Shown in pieces: positions 34,948-48,845 of a stretch of 64,000 nt of DNA. Within the stretch, counting starts at the first letter, position 1, and each line of letters starts with the position of its first letter. Location of the stretch: the NCBI GenBank assembly GCA_022316685.1, contig JAKJHU010000037.1, positions 22,343,188-22,407,187 on the forward strand, read 5' to 3'. The notes beneath the pieces were generated by a model. It did no database searches, was not told the origin of the DNA, and saw only the letters and a program-made list of their open reading frames with translations. The DNA is from Progne subis subis (Eukaryota > Chordata > Aves > Passeriformes > Hirundinidae). Position numbers and translations under genes: made by a program.

Positions 34948-36280
34948 GGAAAAGAAAAAATAAATACTTAGTATCTTATCTAGAAGTATACGTTCCTTTT
35001 GTGTATGCTTATTAAAAAGAAACCCTGTAACTTTTTCCCCAGTTGTATTTTGCACGATAGAAAACTACGAGTTAAAACCATATACCTATTATATTTTATA
35101 CTCATTAAAAATAAAAAACAAAACAATTTGCATATGTTAGGAATGTCGGAGCTTTTGAGTTCAAAATGAGGAGTGAGGCAGTTTGCACAGGAAACTGCAT
35201 TCTAACACCTTGAAGTGAAATAGGGTCTGACCTAACCACAGGTCCTGTTTGCATAGTATAAGTAAAGAAAGGGCTGCCTAATTCTTAAAGAATGGCACAG
35301 ACCACAGATCTGTCTTCTCTCTGCCCACTGACTTAGGCAAGTACAAAAGACATCACATGGGATTATCAAAAATTGAATTGTTTGAAGCCTCCTTTGCATA
35401 TCCACTTTATTGAAGTGATTTTTTTTTTTTTTTAATTATTAAAAGTATTTTATATTAGTGGGTCTGATTTATGCCAGCAAGAATAAGAATATAACTGTAG
35501 ACTTTTACAAATTAAACCTAAACTTTAAAAATCTTTTTTTATTATTATTTTTAAGGTTGCTATTGTCCACTGATATATCATATTTGGAAATATGGCTTAT
35601 TGCCATTTTGTTGCCAGATCTATGGGTATTTTGCTTCAAAATGCCCTAATTCAACTGCAGCATTAGCTATTTAATGTAATGGAAAAAGCTGGTTGAAGTC
35701 CACCCTACATTTGTTACCTAGTTGTGTGGCTAGGAACATTCCCTCTAACTTGACCTAACCTTTATTGCTTAAGGTACAAGGTGCAAGTTGATCCAAATGG
35801 TTTCGTTGTAGTTCCAAATCTGTCTTGAAGTGGTGGAAAATGGGAAGAAAGCAAAAAGTTCTAGAAAGGTCTTGTTCTTAAAGTAGATGGAACAAAACCT
35901 CGTTTTGTTAGCAAGTGAGAAAGCCTCAGAAGCATAAGTAATCCCAGTACAAATAACTCCCCAAGATCCACCCAGATAATGAAGCTTTAACGTTTGACTG
36001 TACATGAAGTTGAAAAGCAATGTTCTATTCTCTTTAAGTAAATGTTCTGTGTAACTGCTTGTTTCTCATCAATAATGCAGCCAGTTGGAGCTGTCTTCAT
36101 GTTCCTCCACTAAACTCAACTATAAATTCATTCAAGGTTCTGAGCTCTTTTTTATTCATACCTCTGACTTAGAACAATTAATTCATTAAGTTTGAATTGC
36201 TTCTTTTATAAAAATCTGTGTCTTTCCGAGTGAAATATAGCTAAATTATTTTATTCTACTTACATTAAGAAACAAGCAAA

Positions 36281-36340
36281 CTAAAAAAACCACCAAAACC
36301 AACCAACAAACCAAAAACAAACAAACAAACAAACAAACAA
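36281..36340. repeat. (AACC)n/(AAAC)n simple repeat
   Basis: Degenerate ACC units pass into about five clean AAAC units. Confidence 0.9.
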
Positions 36341-36832
36341 TTCCAGAAAAACAAGAAGTATGCCTAAAGATATGCAGGGAACCTGGTATTTACATATTGT
36401 GTGAAAAAACTTTTTGAGTAAAGGGTCACAATAATATAATTTTTAGGATGAAGCCAAGAGACAGGTGCAAATGAAAGGTTTGTAAACTTTCTTGAGTTTA
36501 AAGAAATATTAAGACAAAGATTATCCTGTGAATCATTACTTTGACACATACTGATTCCCCAATCACTGTTCATTCTTTCAGCTCTTTATTTATGCATCAT
36601 TCAAGTACCCTTTAACTGTTGCTGAAGTATCATTCAGATTTGATTTGTAGTTAAAAGGAGTTATTTTAAAAATGTAGAATGCATCTACCACGGCAAGACC
36701 TAATAATGGGAAATTTAACATTTAGCAATGAAAAATAAATGCTTTCTAATTTTTAGAAATCAACCTGGATTCTGCCGTAATTATAATTAAACCAATTGAA
36801 CAAAAATGTTTTTTTCTTATACAGAGAAAAAA

Positions 36833-36871
36833 GGAAAAAAACCACAAACAAACAAACAAACAAAAACCACC
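36833..36871. repeat. (AAAC)n simple repeat
   Basis: A-rich start and about four AAAC units; about 490 bases from the previous array. Confidence 0.9.
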
Positions 36872-37740
36872 ACAGGCTTTACAGAAGTCCCCTACAAGGA
36901 GACATGGAATGGTTACCAAAAATATGGCAGTGGGTTTACTCAAGCTCCCAATCGAGCTCAATTGCAACTTTCAGATACAGAGTATTTTGAAGTAAATGAC
37001 TCAGAGCCCCGAGGTCTCTTTCTTCTGCCCCAGATTCATCCACTGTTCACCAACCTAGCATTTTAGCTTCCCTGAATGTTTCTCTGCCAAAAAAATTCCA
37101 AAATCTTTCAAAAAAAACTAATGGAGAATTTCCTTTTTATTACAATCCATCTTTTTTTCCCCTCACCTTTTCAGGTCAGTTCCTGTTTCTCCAGCTCTAG
37201 CCAATGAGCTCCTACCCTCCCAGAAAAGATGCAACCTACCTCAAAGCTCTTCACCTCTGTTGCTTCTACAACAGTTCTTCTACCTCATGAATTTATTTTA
37301 TTCAGAAGCGCTTGACAGTTCCAGCCATGTTTCCCTAACCCGATACTATTTTACATCTTCATTTAAATGCTGGCATCGTATTCTTGGAAAATGAAGGTTT
37401 TCTTCTCATCTATCGCCTCTTCAGAGACGTATCTCTGAGTTCTGTTTCTAAGAGGGATGGAAAATAATTTAAGGAATATCCTTAGTTTTTCTGAAAGAAG
37501 TCAAGAGGGAATAAATCCCAACCTCTGATAGCCTAAAATTTAGATCAGAAATCAAAGTATTTTATGAGAACAAAATACCTGACCTGAAATTCTGTCTTGG
37601 CCCATTTCTTTCTTATTGCATGAGTTCTCTGGCCTCAGGGGAAGCTTGTTTTGTATTAAATACTTACCTGCCTGAGGTACTAGGCCATATATAATGATTT
37701 CTCTTTTAATCACAATCCAGAGATGTGAAGTGTGGTGGTG

Positions 37741-37814
37741 GTTTTTTTTGGTGGGTTTTTTTTTGTTTGTTTGTTTGTTGTATTTTTTTGTTTTGTTTTG
37801 TTTTGTTTTGTTTT
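37741..37814. repeat. (GTTT)n/(GTTTT)n simple repeat
   Basis: T-rich tract with four GTTT units and then five TTTTG units. Translation gives an F/V/C-rich false open frame at 37725-37982. Confidence 0.92.
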
Positions 37815-38070
37815 AGTTTCCAATTTGCTACTCTCATTCTTAGATTGATACCAACCTCTTATGAACTAGTCATGACTGCACTCTACAAGAAAAGCATATG
37901 CTCATATTTTAATAGAATGGCAAGTCTTTGGCTTCATGGTTATGTTGTCTTTTTCCTTCTCTGGACAATTTTGAGAACATAGTTTTTAACCCTTCCTCTC
38001 CCCTCTTGTGATTTTTCTGATGTATTCCTTTATTCCTAGATTTCAATCCAAGTTGATCTTTTTCAAGTGG

Positions 38071-38125
38071 TTTACATTCTACTTAAATGTTTATTTCTAC
38101 TTAGAGGTTTACTTCTACTTACATG
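38071..38125. repeat. Three imperfect 18-19-bp tandem repeats
   Basis: Units start at 38071, 38090 and 38108, each of the form TTTA-(C/T)TTCTACTTA-(A/G)-(A/T/C)-G-like. The second and third differ at few positions. Confidence 0.8.
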
Positions 38126-41100
38126 TTAAAGCCATTCAGCTTTAAAATAAATACCCTATAAAGAAAGTATTCTTCATTTTCACAGTTTTATAAAAAGTAG
38201 TTCTATATTTCTGAGCATAAAAAAGCTTCAGATGCCTAATATATTTTTCAGTTACTATAAATATTCTGAATACATGTGGCTTATGTCACTACAGATTTTT
38301 AACATGGTGATTTAATTCCACATTCGTTCATAAAATAACTCACTACTCAGGTAGGAATAATATTAATATGTCAGTATACTAGAATTTTGTACGTGGACTT
38401 AAAATACAAACAAAATCCCTCAAAAAATGGGTTTAAACCCTGCTAAGCATGTAAAAATAAACACTTCTTCTTTGAGAGGGAAAATGGGTTTGTTGGAAGC
38501 AGGTTTTTTTGGGGAAGGGAGGGAGTTCTGAGTGGAGAAGGCATGAGAAGAGAGATAAAATGTTCATTTGCAAAATCTACATTCACTTCCTAATTAAAAA
38601 ATAGAGAACAATAACAGTCGCTGCACATTTGAAAACTCTTCTCTTTTTAACTCTGCACAATAGCCCATAGTCATGCTTTGATATCCTTTTAACAAGCCAG
38701 ATTTGCAAACACATCAGTTATTGGAAATACAAGGATAAACAACTGAAATATTAAATGCTAAGAATATTCTGCTCATTCAAGTGTTTAGAACCAGATGGTA
38801 CAAAGTATTTAAGCAAAATGAAGACAGCATAACAAGCCACCTTGCTCTCTAAAGCGCTGAGATTCTACAAACTTTTCTCTGAAGAAGGAGGTATTGTCCT
38901 CAAAAAATTTTAGAAGAAAGCTTAATTTCCTTAAGCCTTTTTTGAACATAGCAGGCTACAGTTTTATATTTTGTATTTTTCTCTCTATGATGGACTACAT
39001 TTTCCGTATTAATTCAATATATTTTTTTTCTAAGCTGTCATAATGCATTCCAAGGGAAAATTTTTGTCAGATTTCATAATGGTTCATATACCTTATTAGT
39101 TTTTAAAGAAAAAATGAAAACCTATGTAACTAAATTAATTTTTTTCATGTTTGGGATAATGTTTTTAATATATTTAAATATTTTTCTACTTTAATATTCA
39201 TATATATATAAATTAAATTTCCAAGATTAGAGTGTTAAAATAGAAATTCTTTAGGCATCATCTTGGTTTTTTGAGAAAACCAATATAAAAATTACTTCCC
39301 CACCTTCAAAGCAGTGAGACATAGAAGAGAATTGTGTCATTTTTATTGGTTTTGTTATATTTCGCATGCACAATTTTCTGTTAAGAAGTTACAACTCATA
39401 CTGAAAAGAGAGTGGGTTAATTTCATATCAGGATTTTTGGATAGGAGAGAGAGGTGTATGTACTTTATCAGGCTGCAAACAAGACGTTTAATTACTGTGT
39501 TATATTTATGGGTATTGCTTCAAATATTATATGAAGATTCAATAAAGGAAAAAGATCGTGAAAGAGTAATGGTTGCAAATTTGGTTATAAGTCACAAAAG
39601 CAGTTTCTTATGCCTCCTTTGACTATGCTGATAACCTTTTCCTTAAACAGACCAGAGACCAGGAGGTGAGGAAGCCAGGCTTTTACTGTCATGCTGAAAG
39701 AACCCTACCCTCTAAGGGGATATCTGGATCTCCATGGCTGGAGAAAATGTCAGGGGTGGCCAGATATGATGCTGATGACATTGTTCTTGTGCACTGCTGA
39801 TCAAAGGAATTGTTGTGACAACTAGTTCAGAGTACCCATGGCACCAACCTTCAATTATTTCTATTCTGTATTTGTATTGGTGCATCCCAGAGCGCTGTCA
39901 ACGGTTGAGAGTTAAATACAAAGCTTGCAGTTATATTCTTGGTTGAGAAAGGAGCGTGAGGAACACCATGTCACACATCTTTGAGTTTATTTCTCTCCCA
40001 TTTATTCATACCATTGAACACTGAGGGAAGAATTTGATTTTGTATTGGCTGCTATTTTGGCTAACATGCAAGGGTACAAACTAGGCATTGTAGGCCCCTT
40101 ATTGAATGAAAAAAAATAGCCTTTCATGTTTTTTCTAAGCACTGATAAAAGAGCAGTAAAGGACTCTTTAGCCAGTCCTTTGCCATTAGCACTCCTATGA
40201 ATTCTCCCGCAGAATGGGTTTGGATATCTGCTGCCCTTTTGAACTGCCACAGTTTCCATTTGTGGAGAAGGCACATGCAGAAGCACATAGGACATACACA
40301 AAATGACAAGTTGTTTATATGTATCTTTTGAAAACAGAAAGCCTGTCATGCATAAAGAGACAAAATACTTAAATCCTGGGCAAACTTTTAATAGCACAAG
40401 TCAGCACAAGTTATGAAGAATAACCTGAACTTAGTTGAACCTATGATTCAATGACAGTGGCTTTCTCTGTGGGCCATGCACTGGTTTGCCAGAGAAGAAC
40501 CAGTGAGGTATATATTATACACGAAATAACTTCTAACATAGTTGATGTTATATTTTCCACATATTTCTATATATTTGCCGTGTGTTTTCCTGAATCATGA
40601 GAGTGAGTCATTTACAGAAAGTAAAGCAAGCGAGCGACTTTTTCCAGAAAACTAGCGGCTTGTTTAACGTAGCACAAAATAAGTGTGAGGAATTTTGGAC
40701 TGTTGCCTGCAGAGATAAATGCATGCAAAAGAGGAAAGTTAATTCAGTAAAAGAAGGAGCTTGAGATATGGACATTTCATGGACCTGAATATGCTTAAAT
40801 TAGGAATGGGAAGAAAATAGATTAAGTTAGTAAGGGTAAAGGATAACCTTCTAATGTGAAGAGCACACAGCAAATAACCTAAACTATTAAAAGACAATTA
40901 ATAATGTTGTGAACAATTTGAACATGAAAAAGTTGCAAGAAAATTACCATAAAAATCTTTTTTTGGTTGCAAATAAGAAAACATTTTTGTTATTCTTAGC
41001 GCCAGAATCTTTTGGCTGTTACTTTAAAGCTCTTTCTGTTAGTGTTGTGTGTAATTGTTAATAAGTTCTGCTGTAAAAACAATTGGCTTCATGAGTTGGG

Positions 41101-42252
41101 GAGTTTTTGTGGTTTGTTTACTTATTTATTTTCATTTATTTGTTTTTGGTTTGGTTTGATTTAGTCTTTTTCTGCTTCAAAAAAATGAAATTAAAGTTGA
41201 AGCAGACCAAAGGGAACTAGGGAGGGCTGATGGAAACCTCTAATAAGCAGCTGGAAAATTGAAAATCTAATATAATGAAAATAGTGGAAAAATTAAAGCA
41301 TACAATCTTTGCATACACTTACAAAATATCAATAAACTTAAGCAGAAATATTTTTATTTCTGTCAAGAGTTCCATATGACTGTATATACCTACAAGCTAT
41401 TTTGAATTGCTGACAGTTATATTGAGATTCCTTATCCTTCAGTTTATAATCGAAGAAGTAAATTGATATACTACATTAACCTCAGAGCGACTGCATGGAT
41501 TGTGCAGATTTAGGCCAATAACAAGGTGTTTAAATCATTAGAAAGATGGAAGATTTTGTTAGTAGAGCAGAATTGTGAAGAGATATGCCAGCTCAATGCT
41601 AGCAAATTACCTTTTAATACAGAGTAATGTAAAATAGATTCTATTTTGCAAGAATACAGCCTGAGGAAAGAATACTATTTACTAATAGAATGCTGTGCCT
41701 TCTTTCTTGCTTCTCAATATATTCTAAGTATTTAGAAAATCCTAAAGATCTAGAGCTGATAAACTAACTTTATATCTGTTGAGAACATATTCAGGAATAA
41801 AATCTAATTAAAAATCATGTAGCATGATTTTATAAAATAGTTACATGTCTTACTTTATAATTTGTTTGCAATCTGGCTTTATTTATATCACCAGGCTGTG
41901 TGGTGTTTTTCATCAAACTATGAGAGTTATGCTGTTATTATTCAGGGAGATAAAATGAAGACTGCAGGTAGCTCAGTGGCAGAGTGAAGTAATGGATTGC
42001 TGAGTGATTCTTTCCTGTATGAAATATTCAGACTCAGTTATGTCTATTTCAGTAGGTACTGAAGGTGCAGAAGACCTGATGATAGAATTATTTGCTATTG
42101 GTTTCTTTATCTCTGAGCTATGAAGGAGGTTATACATGCAGAATAAAAGCAATAAACAAAGAAACAGATGTCTCTCTCACTTGAAACACTCAAGGCTTAA
42201 TGCTGTATTCAGTACTGGCTACACACTAGATCCTTGTGCTTCCCCTGTGCTG

Positions 42253-42280
42253 GAAAAAAAAAACAAACAAACAAACACAA
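42253..42280. repeat. (AAAC)n simple repeat
   Basis: A run of A followed by about four AAAC units, then CACAACCCAAC. Confidence 0.9.
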
Positions 42281-45200
42281 CCCAACACTTTCTGTGAGTC
42301 CAGAAAACAGTTTGTGTTTCCCACAAAATTTCCAGCATGTTCCGTGAAATTCATTCAGTCAGGAGGAAAAAAAAAAGCAGAGATGAAATAAAATGGCAGG
42401 GAGAAAGCCAGGATTACTGCTCCAAATTAAAGGACATTTACAGATATGTGAAAATTTTAGCTACAGAGAGCTTTTTCCAAATGATCTTGCCACTTGAAAT
42501 AGATAACGGCTATATGGGTGACTGAGAATCATTGGATATCCAGCAACATAAGTTGTCATATGTTTTTTTTAAGTCTTATCTTACACTTAGAATACAGAAT
42601 TCTAACTGTAGTGAATATATTCTACACAGATATTCAGGAGAAAAATTTAATAGGGAAAGAAGATATCAGAAATATATCTGAGATAAATAATAGCTACTTA
42701 TTTTAAGCCGACATGATGAGCTGATTACAAATATCGTGTGTCCTGAAGTGACAGTACTGAGAACCATAGTCAAATGATTCAGTGAGTGATCTGAAGTAAA
42801 ATATATTTTTTCCATGTTTCAACAGCAAGGCTCAAAATGATAGAATTCCAATATTTAAATTTATAACCTGGATCATGGGAAAAAAAAAATAAAAAAATCT
42901 GTTCTTTTGGAGGGTTAGATTTATTGGTAGAATACCATGAAATGTCTCTTGGAATAATATTTCATTACTTGTGATGCCTACATTCTGTTTTTCATGTCTG
43001 TTTAAAGAGATAATTTTATTGAAATGCAACAATTGACAAATATGTCTTGGATATATATATATTGATAATTTTTGAAATATCTATTTATTAATGCCAAATT
43101 TTGTTTTATGATAGTAATCTGCTGAGGAAAAGAATGCCCACAGTTTTCTTTAATAATTTTACTGTGATAGTTCTGTCGCTCAGAAAAAAATTGCAGATTG
43201 GAATATCCAGATAGGAAAAAACCCTAAATGTTTGTGTTGTCAGTACTGTTGTGTATGTTTGTTTCTGGCTCATGTCAATATAGGCAACACCTCTATTTTC
43301 TCATGTTTAATTACCTTACATGTGTTACCACCTTCATTCACACTGTTGCTTCTGTATTGTAGGAACGTACGGCCTATATTTTAAGGGCTGCCTCTGATTT
43401 CTCATTTTTGTAACACATTATGTCTTTTTAAAAACTATATTATGCTTATTGTTACATATTATTTCCATCTTTCATGGTTTTCAGTAATGATGATTCACTG
43501 CAAGTTGTTACAGAGGAGATTCTTCTGGAACTGCAAGTACTTGACCACTGTCTCTTGATTCTAACTAACTGAGGCATGATTTTGTTAGATAATCCTCTCC
43601 TGATTGAAGGCCATTTTTTTTTTGTCTTGGAAGTGGTTGAAATTTGGTTGTGTTTTTTTGCCTTCTGAAACATGGAAAACTAGGAATCTCATAAATATAA
43701 ACTGGACTGTGTAGACAGGATATAGGCTATAAATTCTGCTGAAACATAATCGCTGCACCATCATACACTTTTTTCTTCATGGTTAAACTGTATTATTCAC
43801 AGAAATTTTGGGGTGAAAAATTATACTAGGAAATCCTGTCGCTCCTTCTGTCATAGATCATGCAGCTTTACTTTGACCAGTTGGACCTTGGGACAGAAAA
43901 ATTAATTACTATTGTATCTTGTGTGCATTCTGAAGAATGAAGATTATGTAAAAATATCTTCAGAATAACTGAGGGTCAAATAGGTGCATTCACATGAATT
44001 TGACTTAACTGTAAGCACATTTGAAATAAGAGGCAAGTTTTTCCTAGGACATGGCCAGGTTTTCTAAGGAATGTATAACAGCTCAAGGAAGAAAAAGTGT
44101 GATTAAATATGGCATATATGCATGCATCTTAGCTCTGCAAGGGGATATGAGGTAGCAACCTACTGCAAATGTTGGTGTTCCTTTCTTGAAAAGGCTTAAT
44201 ATAGAATCATGTGTATTCATTTTTTTCAGCTTTGTAGATTTAGTTATGAAATAAGTAGAATGCTTAGGAGGACAGAAATTTTGCAGGGTTTATGATTATT
44301 GTTCCTGGTTTATACTCTGGTCTGTCCAGGCTATAAATTTTCTTGAATTATATATTATTTTGGCAGTCACCATTTTTAAGGGAGTATTTCTGTCCCTGTG
44401 AGTCTTGATCCTTCGAAACTCATCATGTAAGCATTATTTTGATTTTATCTTCTTAGCCTTCTTGCATGTCTATGTAATTCCATGAAAGATATACGACAGC
44501 AACTGGGACTGCCTGCAGAAACAGCAGCTGTTTAAACATGAAGTACCATGGAAATACAAAAAATTGTGTATTCAGAAGAGCTGATTGTAATGATTTGTGC
44601 AAATTTTCTTGCGTTTGTGTTTTTCTGCTCTTTGAATGCAAATGGAGACACCAGATGAAAAAGTTAAATAGGGAGAGGAGTAAACAGCTTTTACTCCTTA
44701 AAATAAACCTTTTTGTAATAATATTTGTTGCCTTTAATGCTCTTTATTTTTTCCTTCCCCTTTCACTGGATGGAAAGGGGAAGGAAAATTTTGCAGATAG
44801 GAAAAAAAAACCAAAAACATATAGACCATCACAGTCATAAAATTAAAAACATTTGGAATGGGCATTGTATTTTTATACAAAAGGAATTATGGAATGCTAG
44901 CTTGTAGTGGGTAGTCTCTAATAATTGGTTTTTTTAAGACAGTAGACAAGAGAGCCCCTACAAAGAATGTGAATAGCAATTCTGTCTTACCGTGGTGCTT
45001 CAAACTATAAATGAATATTGATATTATTGTCAAGAGCTATAGAATATGTACATGTCAAATTGGTGCTACATTGACTTCAGAGAAGCAAAGCAGTGGCTGA
45101 ATGAGGCTTGGTCAGATTTTGAGGGATGACATAGGGGGTGTCTGATTTCTCATGGTGTTTCTTTTGCTTTTCTGGTATTCTTCAATTTTGTTAAATCAGG

Positions 45201-46075
45201 TCTCCTTTTGATTTTATTTTTCACTGCCTTCTGTTCCCATAATCCACTTTTCTGTCGGTTTATGCATGTTCTGCAGAGCTCATTGAGTCAGAGGTTTTAT
45301 CACCTCATGTTATCACATCTCCCACAGACAGCCAACAGTCACTTGATGTTTCCTCCTACTTGTTGCAGACTTCAGACCATTTCAGTGTGTTCTTTATCAT
45401 CACTGAATAGGATCAAAGACATTTATCTAATTCTGTATAGCCAGGGCAACTTTTTTTAAAAAAATATTTCTTTGTCTATTTTGTCAATTTTTGTGACAAG
45501 GTTTTGGAGGGATCTAAAAATGCTTTCTGAATAAAAATCCATCCCTTTGATTATGTAAAACAGATTGCAACTGGATGGTGACAGAAGATTTTAGGAAAAA
45601 ATCTGTCTTTATTTTAGCCTTGTGAAACTGCAATAGAGGCTGTTTGACCCATTTTAAGCACTGGAGGCTAGTTTGTTGACCAATTCAATATAGAGCTGTA
45701 AAATTTCTTCATTCTCTAGATAAAATTATGGTGTAGGACCATGTTTTTCAGATTTTCCTTCTCCTAACTGCCCAGTGTGAATGTTCTTGTTGCTTCACAG
45801 AGCAAGGCTTAGTTATATTTTCAGAGCCTAAGGCAGTGCAGAGTGAAATGAAGAGATAAAATAATAAAAAGTGCCATGCATTTTGCAAGCAGAATGGATG
45901 GATGCCCATGGGAGCCTTGTTACTTCCAGCAATATTTCAGAACAAAATACACAAATCCACATAAAGTTGTGGAAAACTCTAGTTTAACCTGCAGAAATTC
46001 AATAAGCAAATGAAAGGAAATACTAAACTACAAGTTCAGAAAAAAACATTGATGCTATTGATACTGGAAATATTT

Positions 46076-46492
46076 CAGAACAGGGCCATGAAGATGAATA
46101 AGGAACTGGAGCAACTTTCCTATGGGAAAAGGCTGAAGACAGCTGGAACTGCTCATCTTAGAGAAGAGAAGGCTCAAGAAGAATCTCATCAATGTGTACA
46201 CATTTCAGAAGCCAGGTTGTAAAGAAGGTACAGCCAAACTCTTTTCAGTGATGTCCAGTGACAGGAAAAGAGGCAATTGGCACAAACTGACGGAACAGGA
46301 GGGTACTTTGAGCATTGTCTGTGTTTCCCAGAGAAGCTTTGCATGTCCCCTTTTTGGAAGTGCTCCAGGCCATGTTGCATGGGGCTTTGAACAACCCAGT
46401 CTAGTGGAAGGTGTTCCTGCTCAAGGCAGTGGGGGTTGCAACTGTTGATTTTTAAGATCCATTCCAACCCAGGTCATTCTCTGATTCTATGA
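46076..46492 (+). mobile_element. CR1 LINE 3' fragment, about 415 bp
   Basis: The longest CR1 copy in the window. Landmarks: CAGGGCCATGAAGATGAATA (46081), GGGAAAAGGCTGAAGACAGC (about 46124), CCAGTGACAGGAAAAGAGGC (about 46255), GGAAGGTGTTCCTGCTCAAG (about 46406) and a tail TTCTCTGATTCTATGATC near 46477-46494. It is diverged and has no intact frame; open frames at 46010-46467 on both strands derive from it. Confidence 0.93.
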
Positions 46493-46499
46493 TCATCAG

Positions 46500-46708
46500 G
46501 CACTGTTTTACTGGGAGGATGACTGAGTACTGGCACAGGTTTCACAGAGAAGTTGGGAGACCTCCCTCTTTGAAGATATTCAGAAGCTGTCTGGAAAACA
46601 TCCTGAACAAGGGGTTCTAAGTAGTGCTGTCTGAGCAGGATGTTTGAACCCTATGATCTCCAGAGGTCTCTACCTCAACCATTCTGTAATTTTTTTGATT
46701 CTACTTCT
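46500..46708 (+). mobile_element. CR1 LINE 3'-end fragment, second copy
   Basis: Starts within ten bases of the previous copy's tail and is in the same orientation. CR1 landmarks are TTTCACAGAGAAGTTGGGAG (about 46540), a TTGAAGATATTCAGAAGC stretch, TGATCTCCAGAGGTCTCTAC (about 46654) and a decayed tail ATTCTGTAAT...GATTCTA ending near 46704. Its sequence differs from the first copy, so it is a separate insertion or subfamily rather than a duplication. Confidence 0.88.
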
Positions 46709-48492
46709 AAATTATTTCTCTGTGTATCATTGATTCAGTGTCAGTATGCATACATTGTTAATATAGATGTAATTCTGTTCTGTCTTTTATTTCAGAGAAT
46801 GTCAGCAGAGGGTTGATGGGCACTGATTTATGTAGCTCACAATTACTTTCAGAGTTTTTTTTAAATTATACAGAAAAAGAACTGAAAAACCATATGGTAG
46901 AAACTGAGGGACTTATACATCAGTACCCAGTGTATTTGTTAGAGCTTTGTTCACATGCCCTGACCTTCCAACTGTGTTGTAACCAAGCAGGGATGGTCTA
47001 TTATCATAACTGATTTTACTTGCAAAATAGCAGCATAAGGGGCCAAAATTCTTCTCTTCAGTTCCCTTTGCTACCTGAGTCTGGTGAACTTTGTAAGGTA
47101 CAGATCAGTACCAATGTTGCTGTTTTATAAGCAGAGGCATTTTAAACTATTAATTTGTTAAGTAATTTTTTTTACTGTCGAGGTGCTAGAGGGAGGCTAC
47201 AACATCTTCATTTCCCTTCTCCCAGGTGGGGAGATTGGGAGTTATAAATTGAATTTCTGACTTTTTTCTCATGGCAGGTTTAAATTGTATCTCCAAATGA
47301 CCTTTTCTGTCATTCATTCATTCATTCATTCATTCATTCATTCATTTTTCCCTCACCACTTCTTAAAAGGGAACCCCTTCACTTTCTTCACGTACATCTG
47401 ATGGGAGATGAAGCATTTTTTAGTTCAGGTAGATCTTATTTATCTGTCATTAAATAAACAGACTTTAAAAAAATTAGCCTTCCAAATTCCCAGAAGAGAG
47501 CAGGGGTTTTTTAGCTAATTGTCTGTTTCCCATATGAGTATTGTTAACTATATAGCCTACAATATTTTTGAAGTCATAGCCTTTGCAGAAGACAGAAGAG
47601 TGTCATGGGATGCATCTATAAAAAGGCAAGATTTTGACATTTCCTTTTTGCCCCTAATTGACTGATAGCCTCTAAAAATGAGGCAAAGTGATTGATGTTT
47701 ATGTGGTTTCTGCTGAGGCTTCAGAGTTTCTCCTCAATGAATACTTTACTTTCTGATCTTTCTGTATTTTTAGGGAAGATATTCCCTTCAGATGGAATGC
47801 AAACATCTGACACATAAAGGTTTGTGTCTCACATAACTGCACTCATTTTTCTTCATTCTTCCCAATGAGCAAAACTGTAGACAGCTGTAGAGTCTCTCAG
47901 AATTTACTGGTGACTCTAGCTTTTTTTTTTCAAGGTCCTTTATACATGTTACTATCAAAAAAGAAAAAAGTGTTTCCAGTAACTGCTGCCTTTTTTCTGA
48001 GAGGCTTCATAGAAATTCCACAAAATATTGGTTCTTTTTCTCCCCAGGGGTAGGTTTGGCTTCTGTCAAAGTGGATATAGCACAATGTAATAGCATTTCA
48101 ACTTCATTGTAGGGGAAATGTGAAGAAAATTAATGTGCATTTTCTAAAATTCAGCCTGTTCTTTACATTATTCTCTTTCCTGGGCAAGTATAAGTAACTG
48201 GCCTTTTTCCTTGTCTATAAGATGAAAAAATAAACCTACTTATAATTTCATTACAAGGAGAAATTTGGGGTGTTGTCACAGTTTAAAATTTTTTACATTT
48301 TGTCAGCAAAAATACCATGGCATTTATAGATGTATCAGCATTAAAAAGGTCATCTGTTACAGCTACAAAGACCTAGTTTTTCATAAACTAAAAAATAAAT
48401 AAATTTAAAAAAAAGTTGAAAGATGCAAGCCAGACTAAAACTTCTGCAGAAGAAAAAGATTAACATGCTTTTTCTTACAAAAATGCAAGAAT
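46709..48492. other. Noncoding DNA with (CATT)n
   Basis: Contains the tetranucleotide repeat at 47311-47346. Short open frames at 46813-47013 and 47865-48053 have no domains. Confidence 0.6.
47311..47346. repeat. (CATT)n microsatellite
   Basis: Nine near-perfect CATT units. Confidence 0.96.
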
Positions 48493-48845
48493 TCATAGAA
48501 TCACAGAATCATCAGGCTGGAAGACACCTCCAAGATCATCAAGTCCAACCCAACCCTAGCCTCAACTAAACCATGGCACCAAGTGCCACATTTAGTCTTT
48601 CCTTAAACACATCCAGAGATGGTGAATCCACCACCACCACCTGCCCTTGGAATGGCAGATCATTCCAATACTTTATCAATGTTTCTGTAAAAAACATTTT
48701 CCTAATATCCAGCCTGTATTTCCCTTGGTGCAGCTTAACACTGTGTCCTCTCATTCCTGTCAGTTGCTCCCTGGAGAAAGAGACCAACCCCACCTGACTA
48801 CAGCCACCTTTCAGGGACATGCAGAGAGTGACAAGGTCACCTTTG
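48493..48845 (-). mobile_element. CR1 LINE 3' fragment, well preserved
   Basis: Reverse-oriented CR1 starting with the tail complement CATAGAATCACAGAATCATC at 48495, then GGCTGGAAGACACCTCCAAG, TCAAGTCCAACCCAACCCTA and CCTTAAACACATCCAGAGAT. It continues to about 48845. It is the least decayed CR1 copy here, suggesting a younger insertion. A 105-codon minus-strand frame (48566-48883) is CR1 sequence read in its own sense, not a host gene. Confidence 0.96.

Larger units (their letters stand above)
34758..46075. other. Long AT-rich noncoding stretch
   Basis: More than 11 kb without a recognised CR1 or LTR, apart from simple repeats listed separately. An A run lies at 34927-34947 and a 10-bp inverted repeat at 41171-41180 / 41197-41206. 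A somewhat GC-richer part at 39640-39880 has no clear identity. Open frames (for example 37725-37982, 40002-40397 minus, 44538-44840) have no domains and several read through T- or A-rich repeats. Confidence 0.5.

Noticed and set aside
36806..37066. Plus-strand 86-codon frame starting in the AAAC repeat
   Set aside because: The start is in simple repeat and the rest lacks recognisable motifs or exon-like splice signals on both sides.
41950..41960. TAGCTCAGTGG matches a tRNA/SINE A-box
   Set aside because: No B-box (GGTTCGANTCC-like) follows at the usual distance and no cloverleaf can be drawn.
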